Shown here: positions 19,400 to 31,600 of the stretch, in pieces
Position numbering within the stretch: position 1 is the first letter of the stretch
Layout of the letters: every line of letters begins with the position of its first letter
From: Liolophura sinensis
Lineage: Eukaryota; Mollusca; Polyplacophora; Chitonida; Chitonidae
DNA: 60,000 nucleotides
Direction of reading: 5' to 3'
Assembly: GCF_032854445.1 (NCBI RefSeq)
Contig: NC_088301.1
Span: 6,372,044-6,432,043, forward strand
Notes under the pieces: model-generated
The model's database searches: none
Told to the model about the DNA's origin: nothing
The model's input: the letters and a program-made list of their open reading frames with translations, nothing else
Position numbers and translations under genes: made by a program

Positions 19400-21856
19400 A
19401 GCTACAACATTACCGACGCGAAAGATATATCCTGTGTCAAGACAGACTAGGTTGCAGGGAATATGACTGATGTGCAGTCTACTTGTGATATCGCCGACTA
19501 AAGTTAGCTCCCTTCACCGTGACTTGCCACTTCATGGTTGTACAATGTCGAGTGCATGATGAACTCCGTTCAGCACGCCATCTAGTGGGTGATATTGACT
19601 GAGTATGTACACTTACAATATTTGCCGCCAGGTGGCCACACCCTAGCGCTGTCGGAAGACAATGTGAGGCGAAAACTGAAAGTATGACAAGGAGATTTTG
19701 CATCTGTTGTTAAGTGGTTTTATTCGTATAATGATAAATAATCATAACATATATACAAAGTAACCCATACACACCATGCACAACATGAAAAAATGTCGTG
19801 GTATAATCAGACACGTGTTATATGAGACTATTTTGTGTTCTTAATCGAGCTCCTTTTGCTTTCTGTGAGGAAAATTTTTTTCATACTGGTGAGAAATACT
19901 TACGAAAAAAATGAAATCTCACCCCATCTTATGTAAGTCTCAAAAGGAGTGGTGGCAAGTTTATTAGTTTGTCAGAAATTGCTCTGCTCGTTGACTTGAA
20001 ATACCGATATAAGGTCATGTACATGTACAAACCCCACTCAGTGTGCCTGCTTCTGTATGTTGTTACAGGCTGTGTACAAAGTGAAAACAAATTTCAAAGC
20101 TCCTCACTGACTGACTGATCTCTACCAACAAAAGAACAAATAAACCACTTTGATTGATGTATGATGGATCAGTGGGGGGGAGGGGAGGGGAGTGGCGAAG
20201 GGGTGAGCTAAGCCTAACACCCTCAGTTCCCCTCACTTTTCCCTGCCCCCAAGGGACACATTATCAGGGGGGCCACAGTGAACCAGGTTATGAGAGATCT
20301 GCCCCAGCAGGAACCAGCTAAGCACCTTCCATTCATAGCTTAACAGGAAAACAGTAAGTATATGTTTTTCTTAAGTGGCATTTAGAGTTTGCTTTTTTTT
20401 CTTTCTTGTGAAATTTGAATGAATGTCCTTGTACTACTGTACCTAATGTCTGACATGTTTCCGTGCAGTTTCATGCAAGTATTAGCTTGAAATATTGCAA
20501 CAGTTAAGGAGTCTTCCAAACAAAAACATGCTATCAACCCCCTAACAAGTCCTAACAAATTAGGCCCTAGACCTATATCAGTCCCTCTGGCCCTGATGTG
20601 TTAAAGGGGCATCAGTACTGAACAACAGTATTTAATGTTCATGTAATTTTGATAGCATTTTGTAGAATGAAATTTTCTGGTAAATATGTAAAATCATTTT
20701 AACAAAGTTAGGTGGATTTTAGGCCCTCAAAATAATCTGAATAAACTTTGGAAAATGTGGTCTCAAAACCTCACCTTAGAAAATAATGCTTTTCTGAATT
20801 TTGTTGGTAAGATAAAAATATTCTAAAGCATTTCTGGGTCAAAGTTTTCTGCTGCACTTCACTTTAGGGGAGGCACATTATTTTGAACTTTGTGTACACT
20901 TTAAATTTTCAAGTGGGAAGACAATTCATGCACTGGAAAAAATGTCGGTTTTCTTTCCTTAAATGCTATGTATGCTTTCTATTCAACAAACAGATTAATA
21001 TTTCATTGAACATGACATAACTTGTGTTAATCTCAGTAGAGAGGCCCCCAACCTCAAACTTCTCCCTGTGGTTCTGCACTTTTGCTTTATAAGTATAGTT
21101 AATGTTTGGCAGAGCATGTCTATTGTGTGTGCACATGTGTAGATGTAAGGGTACTGAAGCATGACTTGGATAAGACCAGTCAGCCATGAGCTGTCCCACT
21201 TAGACCAGGACCAGTTTATGATAAAAGTTTGTCATTGCCCAGTGTTAACCTTGGGACTAGCTACTGGCCAGCATCCACAAAACTTGTACATTCAAACCCA
21301 GAACGTGGATCTGCCCTAGCGGATTTACCTGGTGGGTCAGGAATCAAACATGTAAGTGTCTACTCCAACAGGTGGAATGTTAATTAATTGTGTTCATAGA
21401 GGGAGCTTGGTAACTTCTAGTTAAACTTTCTGGACTGTAGCATTGAGTACAGCACATATACTCTTCTACTTGTATATGTGTAAACCTGATGTTATAAATA
21501 TCTGAGTGTTGTACCCGGTGTACATGTACTTGTGTGTATACACTCTGCATACAAGGGTGACAACAATTTAGTGCACCCTGTTTGTTAATAACAGGGCAGT
21601 GTGTGTTACCCTGTAGCTTAAATCTCCACATCCTGTTAACAGTTAATGGGACATGCTTGATGTTAGCTAGCAATTGTACACAAGGTGAATGGGCTGTAAT
21701 AAAGGGATGTATAAAAACTAGGATAGTCTGAGTTATTATTGGCGAGCAGCTAAGTGTCACAAAGCCTACAGTTTACATGCAGCTTATCAAGTTGAAACTT
21801 TAAAATTTACAATATTTTATGTAAATATATATTATGTAAATGAAAAACCTAAAAAC
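19400..21856. other. Intergenic stretch, no gene seen
   Basis: No supported coding feature. A G-rich run at about 20172-20202 (several GGGG blocks) could form a quadruplex on the plus strand. ORFs at 20966-21199 and 21380-21760 (minus) lack motifs. Confidence 0.4.
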
Positions 21857-22211
21857 TACTGTATTGGACCTAAAAATTTGCCCCCCCAAAAAGTACATTG
21901 TGGCAGTAAATGTAGGTCACGTCATGAAATGATTAATACTTCTGGTGCTGAAACTTAGATTTTTCCAGTAGGATATCATAAAAATATAATAAGTGCATTG
22001 TTAGTGATAAATAAAGGTCATGAAGCACTACTTCTGGTGCTGAAACTAACTACATTTCTCCAGCTAAGAAGGATATCATTCAAACCTTTCATTCAAAACA
22101 AACATTCAGTTGAAAAAAGTTTTTAAGGTCAACAAAACTCCAAAATCAGATGCAGGCAGTGACATAATTATTCATTATGCCTGTGGACAAAGTTTTAGGT
22201 TACATACAGTA
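21857..22211 (+). mobile_element. MITE family B, putative full-length copy
   Basis: Begins TACTGTATTGGACCTAAAAA and ends with the inverted counterpart 'aaagttttaggttacatacagta'; this is a roughly 24-bp imperfect terminal inverted repeat. Inside, 'acttctggtgctgaaact' is present twice (about 21938 and 22030), suggesting an internal tandem duplication of about 92 bp. Confidence 0.6.
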
Positions 22212-22346
22212 GTCATGTCCTTATTTGAATTTCTAGGAAAGAGCTAGAACATGTACATGGATATGTGTATATACAAAAATATTAAGGTTTGTGTTATAAA
22301 TACATGAGCTGTTAGATTCACATTATATACATAATTACATGCATAG

Positions 22347-22348
<2 letters not shown>

Positions 22349-22399
<51 letters not shown>
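22349..22399. repeat. (AT)n microsatellite
   Basis: About 25 AT units in a row. Confidence 0.95.
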
Positions 22400-22401
<2 letters not shown>

Positions 22402-23980
22402 CAGTATTGTTTTACAATATGTTTTTACGATAAATACACTAAATTTAGATAATCATAATTGTACAATTGACATTCATGCATATCTTTGTTGAAAAGACAT
22501 GTATAAATTTATGAGTATTGTAGTTTTATTGTGTAAGCTATGTATTTTTTATTTAAAAAATGTAATCACTATATCTGAAAGAGGATTTTGAAAAAAGAGA
22601 AAAGCAAGTAATGGAATGACATTTTTAATTGATGTATGCGTAAGTTAAAGGCATATGTTACAATTTTTAAACCAGCAAATCCAAAAGATAATACTGAAAA
22701 GGAAAGAGAAAAGCAAGTACTGTAATGGAATGACATTTTTAATTGACATTTTCTTATATTAAGGGCATATAGATCCATGTCCAGTTTAAAAGTCAGTATT
22801 ATGGCCTTGCTTGACCAGACAGTGTTTATTAGCTACTGTGTGTAGTCATAACCCTATATTTGTGTAGAGAGCACAGTGTTATCTAATAGCTGTTTTCAGT
22901 TCCACTTAATTGTCATGTATACACAGACATATGTATTATACACATTATACTCTTATACAATACACATACCTGTCTTCATGATGTAATTTAATATAACAGT
23001 TTACTGAAAAAAACATGTGCCTGAATGTACATGTAAGTGATAGTTTAGAATGTAATTCTAGTAATCTGGAGAAACTCTTCATAGTCTGATAGCCAAAATG
23101 TTAAACACATGACCTGGCTGACAACTACAAAGTAGTCTTACATAGTTTCTGTATGTATGTATACATCTCAGTTAGATGCCACTTGAAAAATTATATATTA
23201 AAATTGTATACTTGTATCCCTAAAAAATTTTTAGTTGAGCGTTACCTATCCTGGCAGACAAAAATGGTATCAGTCAGTTAGGTATCTTTCTACATATATA
23301 TATTGGCTGATGAGAATGATAGGGATTATACAGAAATTAACATTCGGGAAAGAAATTAACATTTGGGAAAAATAGAGAAAATAACTCAAATCAAAATTCA
23401 AATAATGACTTTAGAAATGGGTCCATTTTTGAAGGGTCATGTGAGTTACGCACAGCAGATTTATTTTTAAGGATGACTTCGTATGTCATCTTGATTCCAG
23501 ACGTGAAATCCTGTCATTACATCACCAAAACTAATTTAATTGCTGCCGCGGTGGCAGCAAACGATCAGAATTGTTCAAATATGGCCAATTGAGTAACATG
23601 AACTTCGTTTGAGGTTATTTAACTTCTACATGTACTTCTACAGGTGAATATCTGTACATACAAGGGGTCTGTTCATATAGGGGGTCTGTTCAGGAAGAGA
23701 AAGTGTTGCTGCCAAATTGAGTTATTGATTGTATATGTAACTGAGGTAGAGCTAGGCCAACCATACCCTGGGGAAGGCTTATAGCGATGCATATGTTTGA
23801 CCCCTGACGATGTCTGCGTTAACGCCAAAATTTGTGTTTCCCAAATGCCTACCTGTAGCACCCTAAGGGGGGTCAAGAGTGAGTAAAGTTTAAGAGTTGC
23901 ATATTGAGGTAACAGAGGTTGGATGTGGATCAGTATATGTATCACACTATCATTTATGCCTATTATCATCATCAGCGATG
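22400..23980. other. Intergenic stretch, no gene seen
   Basis: Contains a local duplication: 'aaaaagagaaaagcaagtaatggaatgacatttttaattga' (about 22592-22632) recurs at about 22704-22745. No coding evidence. Confidence 0.45.
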
Positions 23981-24210
23981 TACTGTAAATGCCCGGAAAT
24001 TTTGCGCACCACTACATTTAATTGTACATTTTGTGCGATTCCTCTGATCTTAGAAAGGTGAATTCAGTTTTTCTTTGCAAGCTAGGTAGCTGGATATGAT
24101 ATCCTACTGGTGGGTCCAGCATCAAAAGTGATATTTTATGACACATTGTATTTGCCTCCAAAATGCAGGATTTTAGATCATTTACCCTAGTCACAGTGGC
24201 TGTTGGGTAC
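23981..24210 (-). mobile_element. MITE family B, copy
   Basis: Starts TACTGTAAATGCCCGGAAAT. Read on the minus strand it contains 'gaggcaaatacaatgtgtca' and 'tcacttttgatgctg', the same order of blocks as at 40065-40276. The other end is indistinct. Confidence 0.5.
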
Positions 24211-26523
24211 AAGTCTGTCATGTTTTTCAGGGTATAAATACCTTTAAAACATTTAAGTTGGCTATCTTGTTAACTTTGCAATAATTAGTCTGAAGCATTG
24301 TGCAGAAATTGATAATTTTCCAGTGTAAAATAATTGTGATAATAGTCTGTTGTGACTTTTATATGTAAATGTAATCAGAAAATCCCCCCCCCCCCAAAAA
24401 GAATTCAGCGTTATTAGTGCAGTGTAATATGATTAATTTATGAAACCATTAAATGAAAGGAAGAATGGATGTAAATATTGGTCAGATTTTGGGCGTCACA
24501 AATATTTTCTGTATGTACCTGGTCTAAAAAGTAGTCGATCTCAGCATACATTCAGTGGATGTACAGTATAACAGCATATAACAAGGTTGAAGCATAGCAG
24601 TGAGTTACATGAAGGATGATATTGGTGACCTATCTGACTGCCACAGAAGGCTACTGACCAGTGGTCTGACATGTCTGAAATGTTACATAAAACAACAAGC
24701 TCTTGGCAGCTTATTATTTTAATCCTGCTACATATATTGGATCTAAAATGAGTTATTACATTAAGATGTATTACAGTACATGGATATGCCCATAATCCTA
24801 GGATCATTTATCAGACAATTTATGTGCTAAATGTCCTGAAAAACGATGTAATCAAATACATGTACATGTAATAAAAATGACAAATGACCTAAAATAAGTG
24901 TCATTTTGATTATGAAATTTATATTTTTCCAACCTTTGAACAAAATTTAAATCACCTTTTTGTAAAGATCAACGACACTTTGAGAATCTATTCTACCAAA
25001 ATGTGCAACTTTGTCGTCATTTATTTGGATCATGATAAACACTTTAATGTGATAGCGAAAATTGCATCTAATGACAGATATCAGTAACATTTATTTCTTT
25101 ATTTATTTGACTGCTATTTAATGCTGCTCAGGAGTTATCACTTATTAGGTGTACATGTATAGTATAAACCACACAGCGCTCTTCCTGAGGCACCTGACAA
25201 TCCTTGAACCTGAGCTAAAATACCATTAATAACATTTGAGAGGTCCTTGTCCCAATGCAAGGACATTTTTATTTCTGTCAGGGCAATTTTCCTTCATTTC
25301 TCTCCAATGTGTTTTAAGGTAATTTACTTTTTATGATCAGGATATAACCAAAGGCAATGTCAAGCTATATCATAATATTCCTAAAGCAATTTTATCAACA
25401 TATCTCAGGACAGCATAAACCTTTACCTCAGTAATGCACAAAGTGTTAAACTAGATTAGATTACCTTTACCTCCAAATATATATTCTATTACCAGTTCAT
25501 AATTTTGCAATGAGAAAAACTGTTCTTTCTGCCTCAAACTTCATGTTACAAGAAAATTAGTTTGGTACATTTACAATCGCTGTTGACGACATTGTCAGTA
25601 GCACAATCCATGCATTGCTTTGTTTAGGGAACAACTTACATGCACACTCACTCCATCAGTTATCTGCCTGCCTCAAGAAGTGTAATGTTCTTAAGTATGC
25701 TTGCCTGAGGAAATTTCGGATATAATGCCAGTGACATTGTCTCGACTCACCATTGTATAAACACCATTTTTGTTAACTCTGTTATAGGGTTTTATTGGTT
25801 GATCCCCTTAAGTCCCTAGAAAATGATTATTCTGGACTGTTCTCACATGAACAACAGTTTTATAACATATTGTTGTTTTTTTTAGCTCATCTAAAAGTCC
25901 CGGAAAAAGATTGTTCCGGACTCTTTTTATAAAACACCTGTTTTTTAACAAATGTTTTTATTGCTGATTTGGAAACCTGTTTAAGAAATGGCTGCTTCAG
26001 GCTCATACTGTTTACATGAAGATCAGTTTTGTAAAAGATGCTGGAAGAAGTGACTGTTTATAGAAATATCAATATAAATAACTTTGTTTGTGTTCCCCAT
26101 TGCCTAACAAAACAATCCAGCAAACATGAACAATTGATCGATGTTCTCTTTTCCGTAATATATTACTGTTTCTGTATAGATATACTTTAATACAGCAAGG
26201 AGGTAGAAACAGCAGAGATTAATGTGTTTTTACATACACAGTTTGAAATATAGTGTATATAGGCCGCGTCAGGAAATGTTGCTTGTTTTTGTCTCATGTC
26301 ATATCCATGGTTCAATGATTGAATCATACACTTGATTCCTTTGTGGCAAACTGTTAGATATGGATAGAGTACAACTTAAGTCAAAAACAGTAAAGGATTC
26401 TTGTTTCCATACAATCCTTGGAATCTTCCATAAAAGCATTCATTACATAGCCATATATTCAGGGCCATGTTATAATTTAAGAAAATAATCTCTAAAGGAT
26501 GTCTGTCATTCAACACGTCTTCA
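24211..26523. other. Intergenic stretch, no gene seen
   Basis: No supported gene. Contains a C10 run (about 24384) and a SINE-tail-like 'tttctttatttatttgactgct' at about 25093. 'gattgttccggactcttttt' (about 25908-25927) has a diverged neighbour at about 25827 and an inverted copy near 27962. Confidence 0.4.
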
Positions 26524-26530
26524 TCCACAA

Positions 26531-26794
26531 TGTGGGCCGAGGAGGTTAGCAATGCTAGGGCAGCGCAATAACCCAAGAATCTCTCATCAATACAGTGGCT
26601 GCGAGTTCAAGTCCAGCTCATGCTGGCTTCCTCTAAGGCCATATGTGGAAAGGTCCGCCAGCAAATTGATGGTCGTGGGTTTCCCCCGGGCTCTGCTCGG
26701 TTTCCTCCCACCATAATGCTGGCCGCGGTTATATAAGTGAAATATTCTTGGGTATGGAATGAAACACCAGTCAAATAAGTAAATAAATAAATCT
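26531..26794 (+). mobile_element. SINE family 1, near-complete, with target site duplication
   Basis: Head 'gggccgaggaggttagcaatgctag', B-box-like GAGTTCAAGTCC, central domain and tail 'agtcaaataagtaaataaataaa'. Direct repeat tccacaatgt at 26524-26533 and 26795-26804. The A box is degraded. Confidence 0.88.
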
Positions 26795-26804
26795 TCCACA
26801 ATGT

Positions 26805-28280
26805 CTGCACTACTGCACAAGCAAAGACTCTGGAACATCAAAGAATTTCAAGTGTCAGAAACATTTCTTCAGGGTCATGATGTAAACATTTATTATATAA
26901 TAATTATATATATGCTGGGACATAGGTCAGTGGGATCATATTTCACTAGTTCACAAGATGCAGGTTCAATACCAGCCTTGCTCAGGTAATTTCTAGATTC
27001 ATTGATCTGCTGTTATAATGTTTGTTAGGCCTTCATAATTTTTGACAGCACATGTTGGGCCATCAGTTTACACACTCTTGATTAAGGCCATTTCATTTTC
27101 CTTCACTAACAGTATGTACAAGTATGTGCATGCATCACACTTGGGACGGTTCATCAGTGACTTGTCCGAAAACCAGTCTGAAAATTTATTTCTTTTTATT
27201 TGATGGATATTAAACGTTGTATTTTATGACCAAGGTCAAGTTTTGGACTTGAGGTAAAAACTGCAGTGCCTGGATAAGTGTAAACATTTTGAGTATTGCA
27301 CAAAATAATAATCAGATAAATAAGTTGCTAACCTAGATCATGTAAGATACAGACACAGATATTGATCGATAAATTCATAGGGTTTTCACTGTGACTTAAC
27401 AGGCACGGTACGGGACATTTTTGTGGTGACAGTGAACATGAAATATGACTTAGCACCCTACCCAAGGCTGTTAAGTTATACTGATGTTATACTGCATCAA
27501 ATCCCAGGGGTGCCAGAGTGTAGTTTAGTTACGGTAGATGCATGTGTGCCATCAGCCATTTGATGTTAAAGCACAGAGGAGGTTTCATTAATCAGGCAAC
27601 AAAAGCTAGAGGATGGTTGTCAGAGTCATGTAAGGTACAGTCATTATTCTTCACGAATTGTCGTAAAAGTTTTTTAAATGTTTGACAGAGTTGCATCATT
27701 AGATACAAACATGCACTGCTTTTTAATTGTTTTGTTGAGCTTCCAATTTTGTTGGAATTTATGTCATTATTTTACTGAACTCTGAGTGAATACTGTTGGG
27801 TATTGCATGAATACTTATTAGTTATGTTTGGATTGATGTTCATTTATCAAATTTTGTGAAACTGCTTGCTTACATGTATCTAATATATTACATGGACACC
27901 TTTCTAAATTGAATGATGTCTGAAAATACTTGTAGACAAAATATGAATGTCTATTTGATGAAAAAGAGTCCGGAACAATCGTTGTGTCATAAACTTTTGT
28001 GCACAGCTAGATCTCCAGAAGTACAGGGCAGCTTAATGTCAATGAAAGCCCTGAAATACACCCAGACGAGAGTACACATTTTGTCAGTGTGACTGACCAC
28101 TGAAGTATTAACTTAATTTGTAAAAAAAGTTGGATATATGTTTTTTTCTTCAAACAGTTTAGTACGTTGCTTTCTTACTTGCTAATAAGATGGAGATGCT
28201 TTTAACATGTTTCCCATAGATTACTGATTTCCTTGTAATGGAAAACATGACTGCAACTCAAGCTGTTTTTCTTTTTCCGC
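26805..28280. other. Intergenic stretch, no gene seen
   Basis: No supported gene. Holds the inverted copy 'aaaaagagtccggaacaatc' (27961-27980) of the motif at 25908. Confidence 0.4.
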
Positions 28281-28612
28281 AGTGGGGAGTGACAAAAGAC
28301 TGTGTGGTAATCTGATGGTGATAGAGTGGAAGATTTGGTCATCCAGTGCCTCCTGAAATGAACACAGGCCTGCAGAGATCAGGTTTTTCTGTGTCGCCAG
28401 GTTTAGTAGTGCCAGATAAGCCTTTGGAACGATTGTGAATGAGCAGTTACCGGACAGGCAGACCGACATTTTGTTGAGTTACAGCACTGTAATGTTCCTC
28501 CATCTACCTGTATGAATGTCCATGTTATTCAGAGATCGACAGTTTGAGTATAGTGTCTCCGGTGGGCTAATCCCCTGTTCTAACCTGCACCGCCCAGCCG
28601 ATTGGTCCAGCT
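28281..28612 (+). promoter_or_regulatory. Upstream / 5' UTR region of the single-pass membrane protein gene
   Basis: A good-looking acceptor (TTTTTCTTTTTCCGCAG|TGGGG) ends at about 28281, so this could be an internal 5' UTR exon that continues into the coding part at 28613. In frame with that ATG there is a TAA at 28568-28570, so translation cannot start further upstream in this exon. A GATTGG (inverted CCAAT) is at about 28599. The antisense ORF 28469-28221 is treated as chance. Confidence 0.35.
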
Positions 28613-28691
28613 ATGGCTACAACACCTGTAAGATTGATGAGTCCAGCCACGACGGAGTGGACAACCACAGACAACATCACCACAACCAAAG
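28613..28691 (+). CDS. Membrane protein gene, coding exon 1
   Basis: 26 codons plus one base, starting [16 protein letters not shown] and ending at AAAG|GTAGTG. Thr-rich ectodomain. Confidence 0.55.
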
Positions 28692-31600
28692 GTAGTGACT
28701 AACGGCATCATCTAACCAATGCATAATCTTCTTGTTTTGAAAATTGTTTCTCTGCTCATATGTTTGAGCTTTCAGTTTTCTTGTAGAAAGGAAATAAAAG
28801 AAAGCATGGCCTAATGATGAACTGGAAACTGTTTCTTGAAATGACTTCTTTATTTTTTGTTGTTTTTCAAGTTCTTCACAAAAGCAAATACATTCAAATT
28901 TTATAAATTGTTGCTTTAAGTACCGCCATTGTTGGCATCTGTATTTATAATAATATCAGATTTATTCACGCTGAATCATGCATTTATTTTTGCAACAACA
29001 TGATTACACCTTAGATGATGGAAGTTCATAAGAATTTCTAAGAAAAAGTCTAAGGTATACATATATGTACATATATTTTCCACTGGGTGCAGGCAAACCT
29101 CATTTTCTTGTTTTGTTCCTATTATTTACTTTCAGTTAACTGTAGGTTGGCATCTCTGGTGGTTTTTACCTTTCTTGTGAATAAAATCTGTTTATCATGA
29201 ATCATACAACCCAGTAGATTTAAATTAGTTTTGAAAGAAAGATTTTAGAAATTTAAAAAGTATTCTGCAAATTGTAAAGGTCAACAAATATGGGTGTATA
29301 TAAAAGCAGTAGTTCTTTTACCCTGACATGTGTTTTCTTGAGTTGAACAAAACTTTGAAGACTGTAAACATATAAAAGCCACCTGTTTTTGTTTACCAAC
29401 CTCCAAACCCTGCATGTTTATTACCTTAATGTTTTCGTTTTGTTGCTTTATTTTATTTTGTTTACAGTTGCTCGGTCCATTACTGAAAGTGAAGATTTTG
29501 TTGTTTGGGTTTCAATTTGTCTTGCGGGCACAGTTTTTGGTTTTTTTCTGGCCACATGTATTTATTGCAAGTAAGTGATAGTGGAATGTTAAACCATATC
29601 CTGTGCATCTTAGAATAGACCACTTTTAGATAAAGTATGAAATATCTGAAAGGCCATTCATGCTGATTTTAAATATGCTTTTCATAATTTTTTTTTACAT
29701 TTTTTTTTTTACAGTGAATAAAATGCAGAAAAAATTATGAGGTTTTATAGTGGACTTTGGGGGCCATATTGAACAGTCTGAAGAGCACAGTGACCCCACA
29801 GGTTCTTTCTTTGTTGTTAAACATGCACTACCGTTTATATTCCCACATTAAATACAGGTATAGGTGTAGTACAACATTATTTTGTGTTAATGAATGTCAA
29901 AACATAGCAATCAGAGCTTGTTTAAAAGGGTTGGAAAGAATGGCTGTGAGCTGGCTGTGCTGCAGTTTGTTCAATATGGTCCCGAAAAGTAGAACCTCTC
30001 TTTGTTTTCACTTCACTTGCTGTAAAAAAAAAATATGAAAACTACATTTGGAAACACCACAGAATTGTCTTTTAGATGATGCATACTAAATGAAAGAGTG
30101 TTACTTTAATGTGTTTGTTATGCTAATGATGTATTGTTTCGTTGTACAGGGCATAGTAGTATAATTTTGTTATTGGGTAAAAGAATATTTTCTATAATGT
30201 TGAACCGTTGTCATTACACTGATTCCTCAATTTTTTGGCATATGAAAGAGCAACTTTGAGTGCAATTTATGCTCATTTATAATTAGATTTTGGAGACAAA
30301 GGTACATGGGTTGGATTGGCCGATTTCAGGGCTTTACAAAAAGTATAATTTTATCAGTCTACACAGACTAATGCCTTCAGAATATGCTTGAAGAAACACC
30401 TTGTGAACATGTGAAAAGGTTAAAGAATTCAGTACACACACACGTACTGTAAATGCCTTTCCTTTTTATTTTCCACTTACAATATTATTGTGGAGAAGGT
30501 CATTGTTCCATATTTGCGAAAACTCCAGTGAGCTCTAAAGGTTTACAAGCAACACAAAAATGCATGGCAAGTTATTAACTGTTCAAGGCACATATGGAAG
30601 GGAGAAGACATGCTTCAAAAAGTAGATTTGTCACTGAACAACATATTTTAAGCATAAAAGGAAGACCAATAAACACCAGTATATATTTCATGGAAAAACA
30701 ATTATAGCAAAAGTGTGAAAGTATATATCCCGCAAACTAAAAAAAAAACATTCATAGAATCATGTGGTTGGTGTGGCATATAGCATGAGGCAGTGGCGTC
30801 GTAACCTCCTATAACATTAGAACAAAACGACGACAAACATGACCAAGTAATCATGCAGGTATACATGTATGTGGAAAACGAAGCTAATAAGGGACACGGT
30901 GTTTTAATTAGCTCACAGTCAGAACTAACATGTATGTCATACCTTCAGCATGGGCGCCCAATAACAGTTAAAACATTGATAAGGCCTATGTTTTGGGTGG
31001 TATTTACTGCATATATTGATCTAAACTTCTGCATTCATATGTCTTTGGGTGAGCTTTTTCTTGCTTTTCTGCATATTAGAAATGAGGCTCACTGTCATTT
31101 TTTGTGAAGGTTTTAATTTGAATGTGTTGTTTCCGTAAATAAAAGGTGTGTTAAGAGTCAGATGTGAAGATTTTGTTGATAATATAGCTTCAGTGAGTGA
31201 ATATTTATACCTTGAAAGCCTCTCATCCAAATGAACTGTCACCAGAGTTGGCATGAAACTTCCTTTTATGGGTGAGACTGAAGCTTGTTTCATTAGGACT
31301 TAACTCCTAATACTCCTGACAGTCCAGTCCAGTAAGACTACTTGGTATTTTTTATCAGCAACATATCTTGAAAACCATTTGACAACTTTTTACAAAGTTT
31401 GCATGGAATATAATGTGGCCTTTGTGGGACTCTTGATTCCTGTGGGGTCTTTCTGTCAAACATAGGCTGACACACTCGGTCTGCACATATGCTAATTAGG
31501 ATTATCAAACACATTCATACTAAGTTTCTTAATTCATTCTTAATTTAATTCTGCAGTGAGTATAACAACAATTAATGTTGGCAAATATAAGAGATTTGTA

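Noticed and set aside
28221-28469. 82-codon minus-strand ORF near the start of the membrane protein gene
   Set aside because: No motif; overlaps the presumed upstream region of the plus-strand gene.
28613-29570. TMIE-like protein (transmembrane inner ear)
   Set aside because: Short ectodomain, one span and a Lys-rich tail are alike, but the conserved residues after the TMIE span that I remember are not present.
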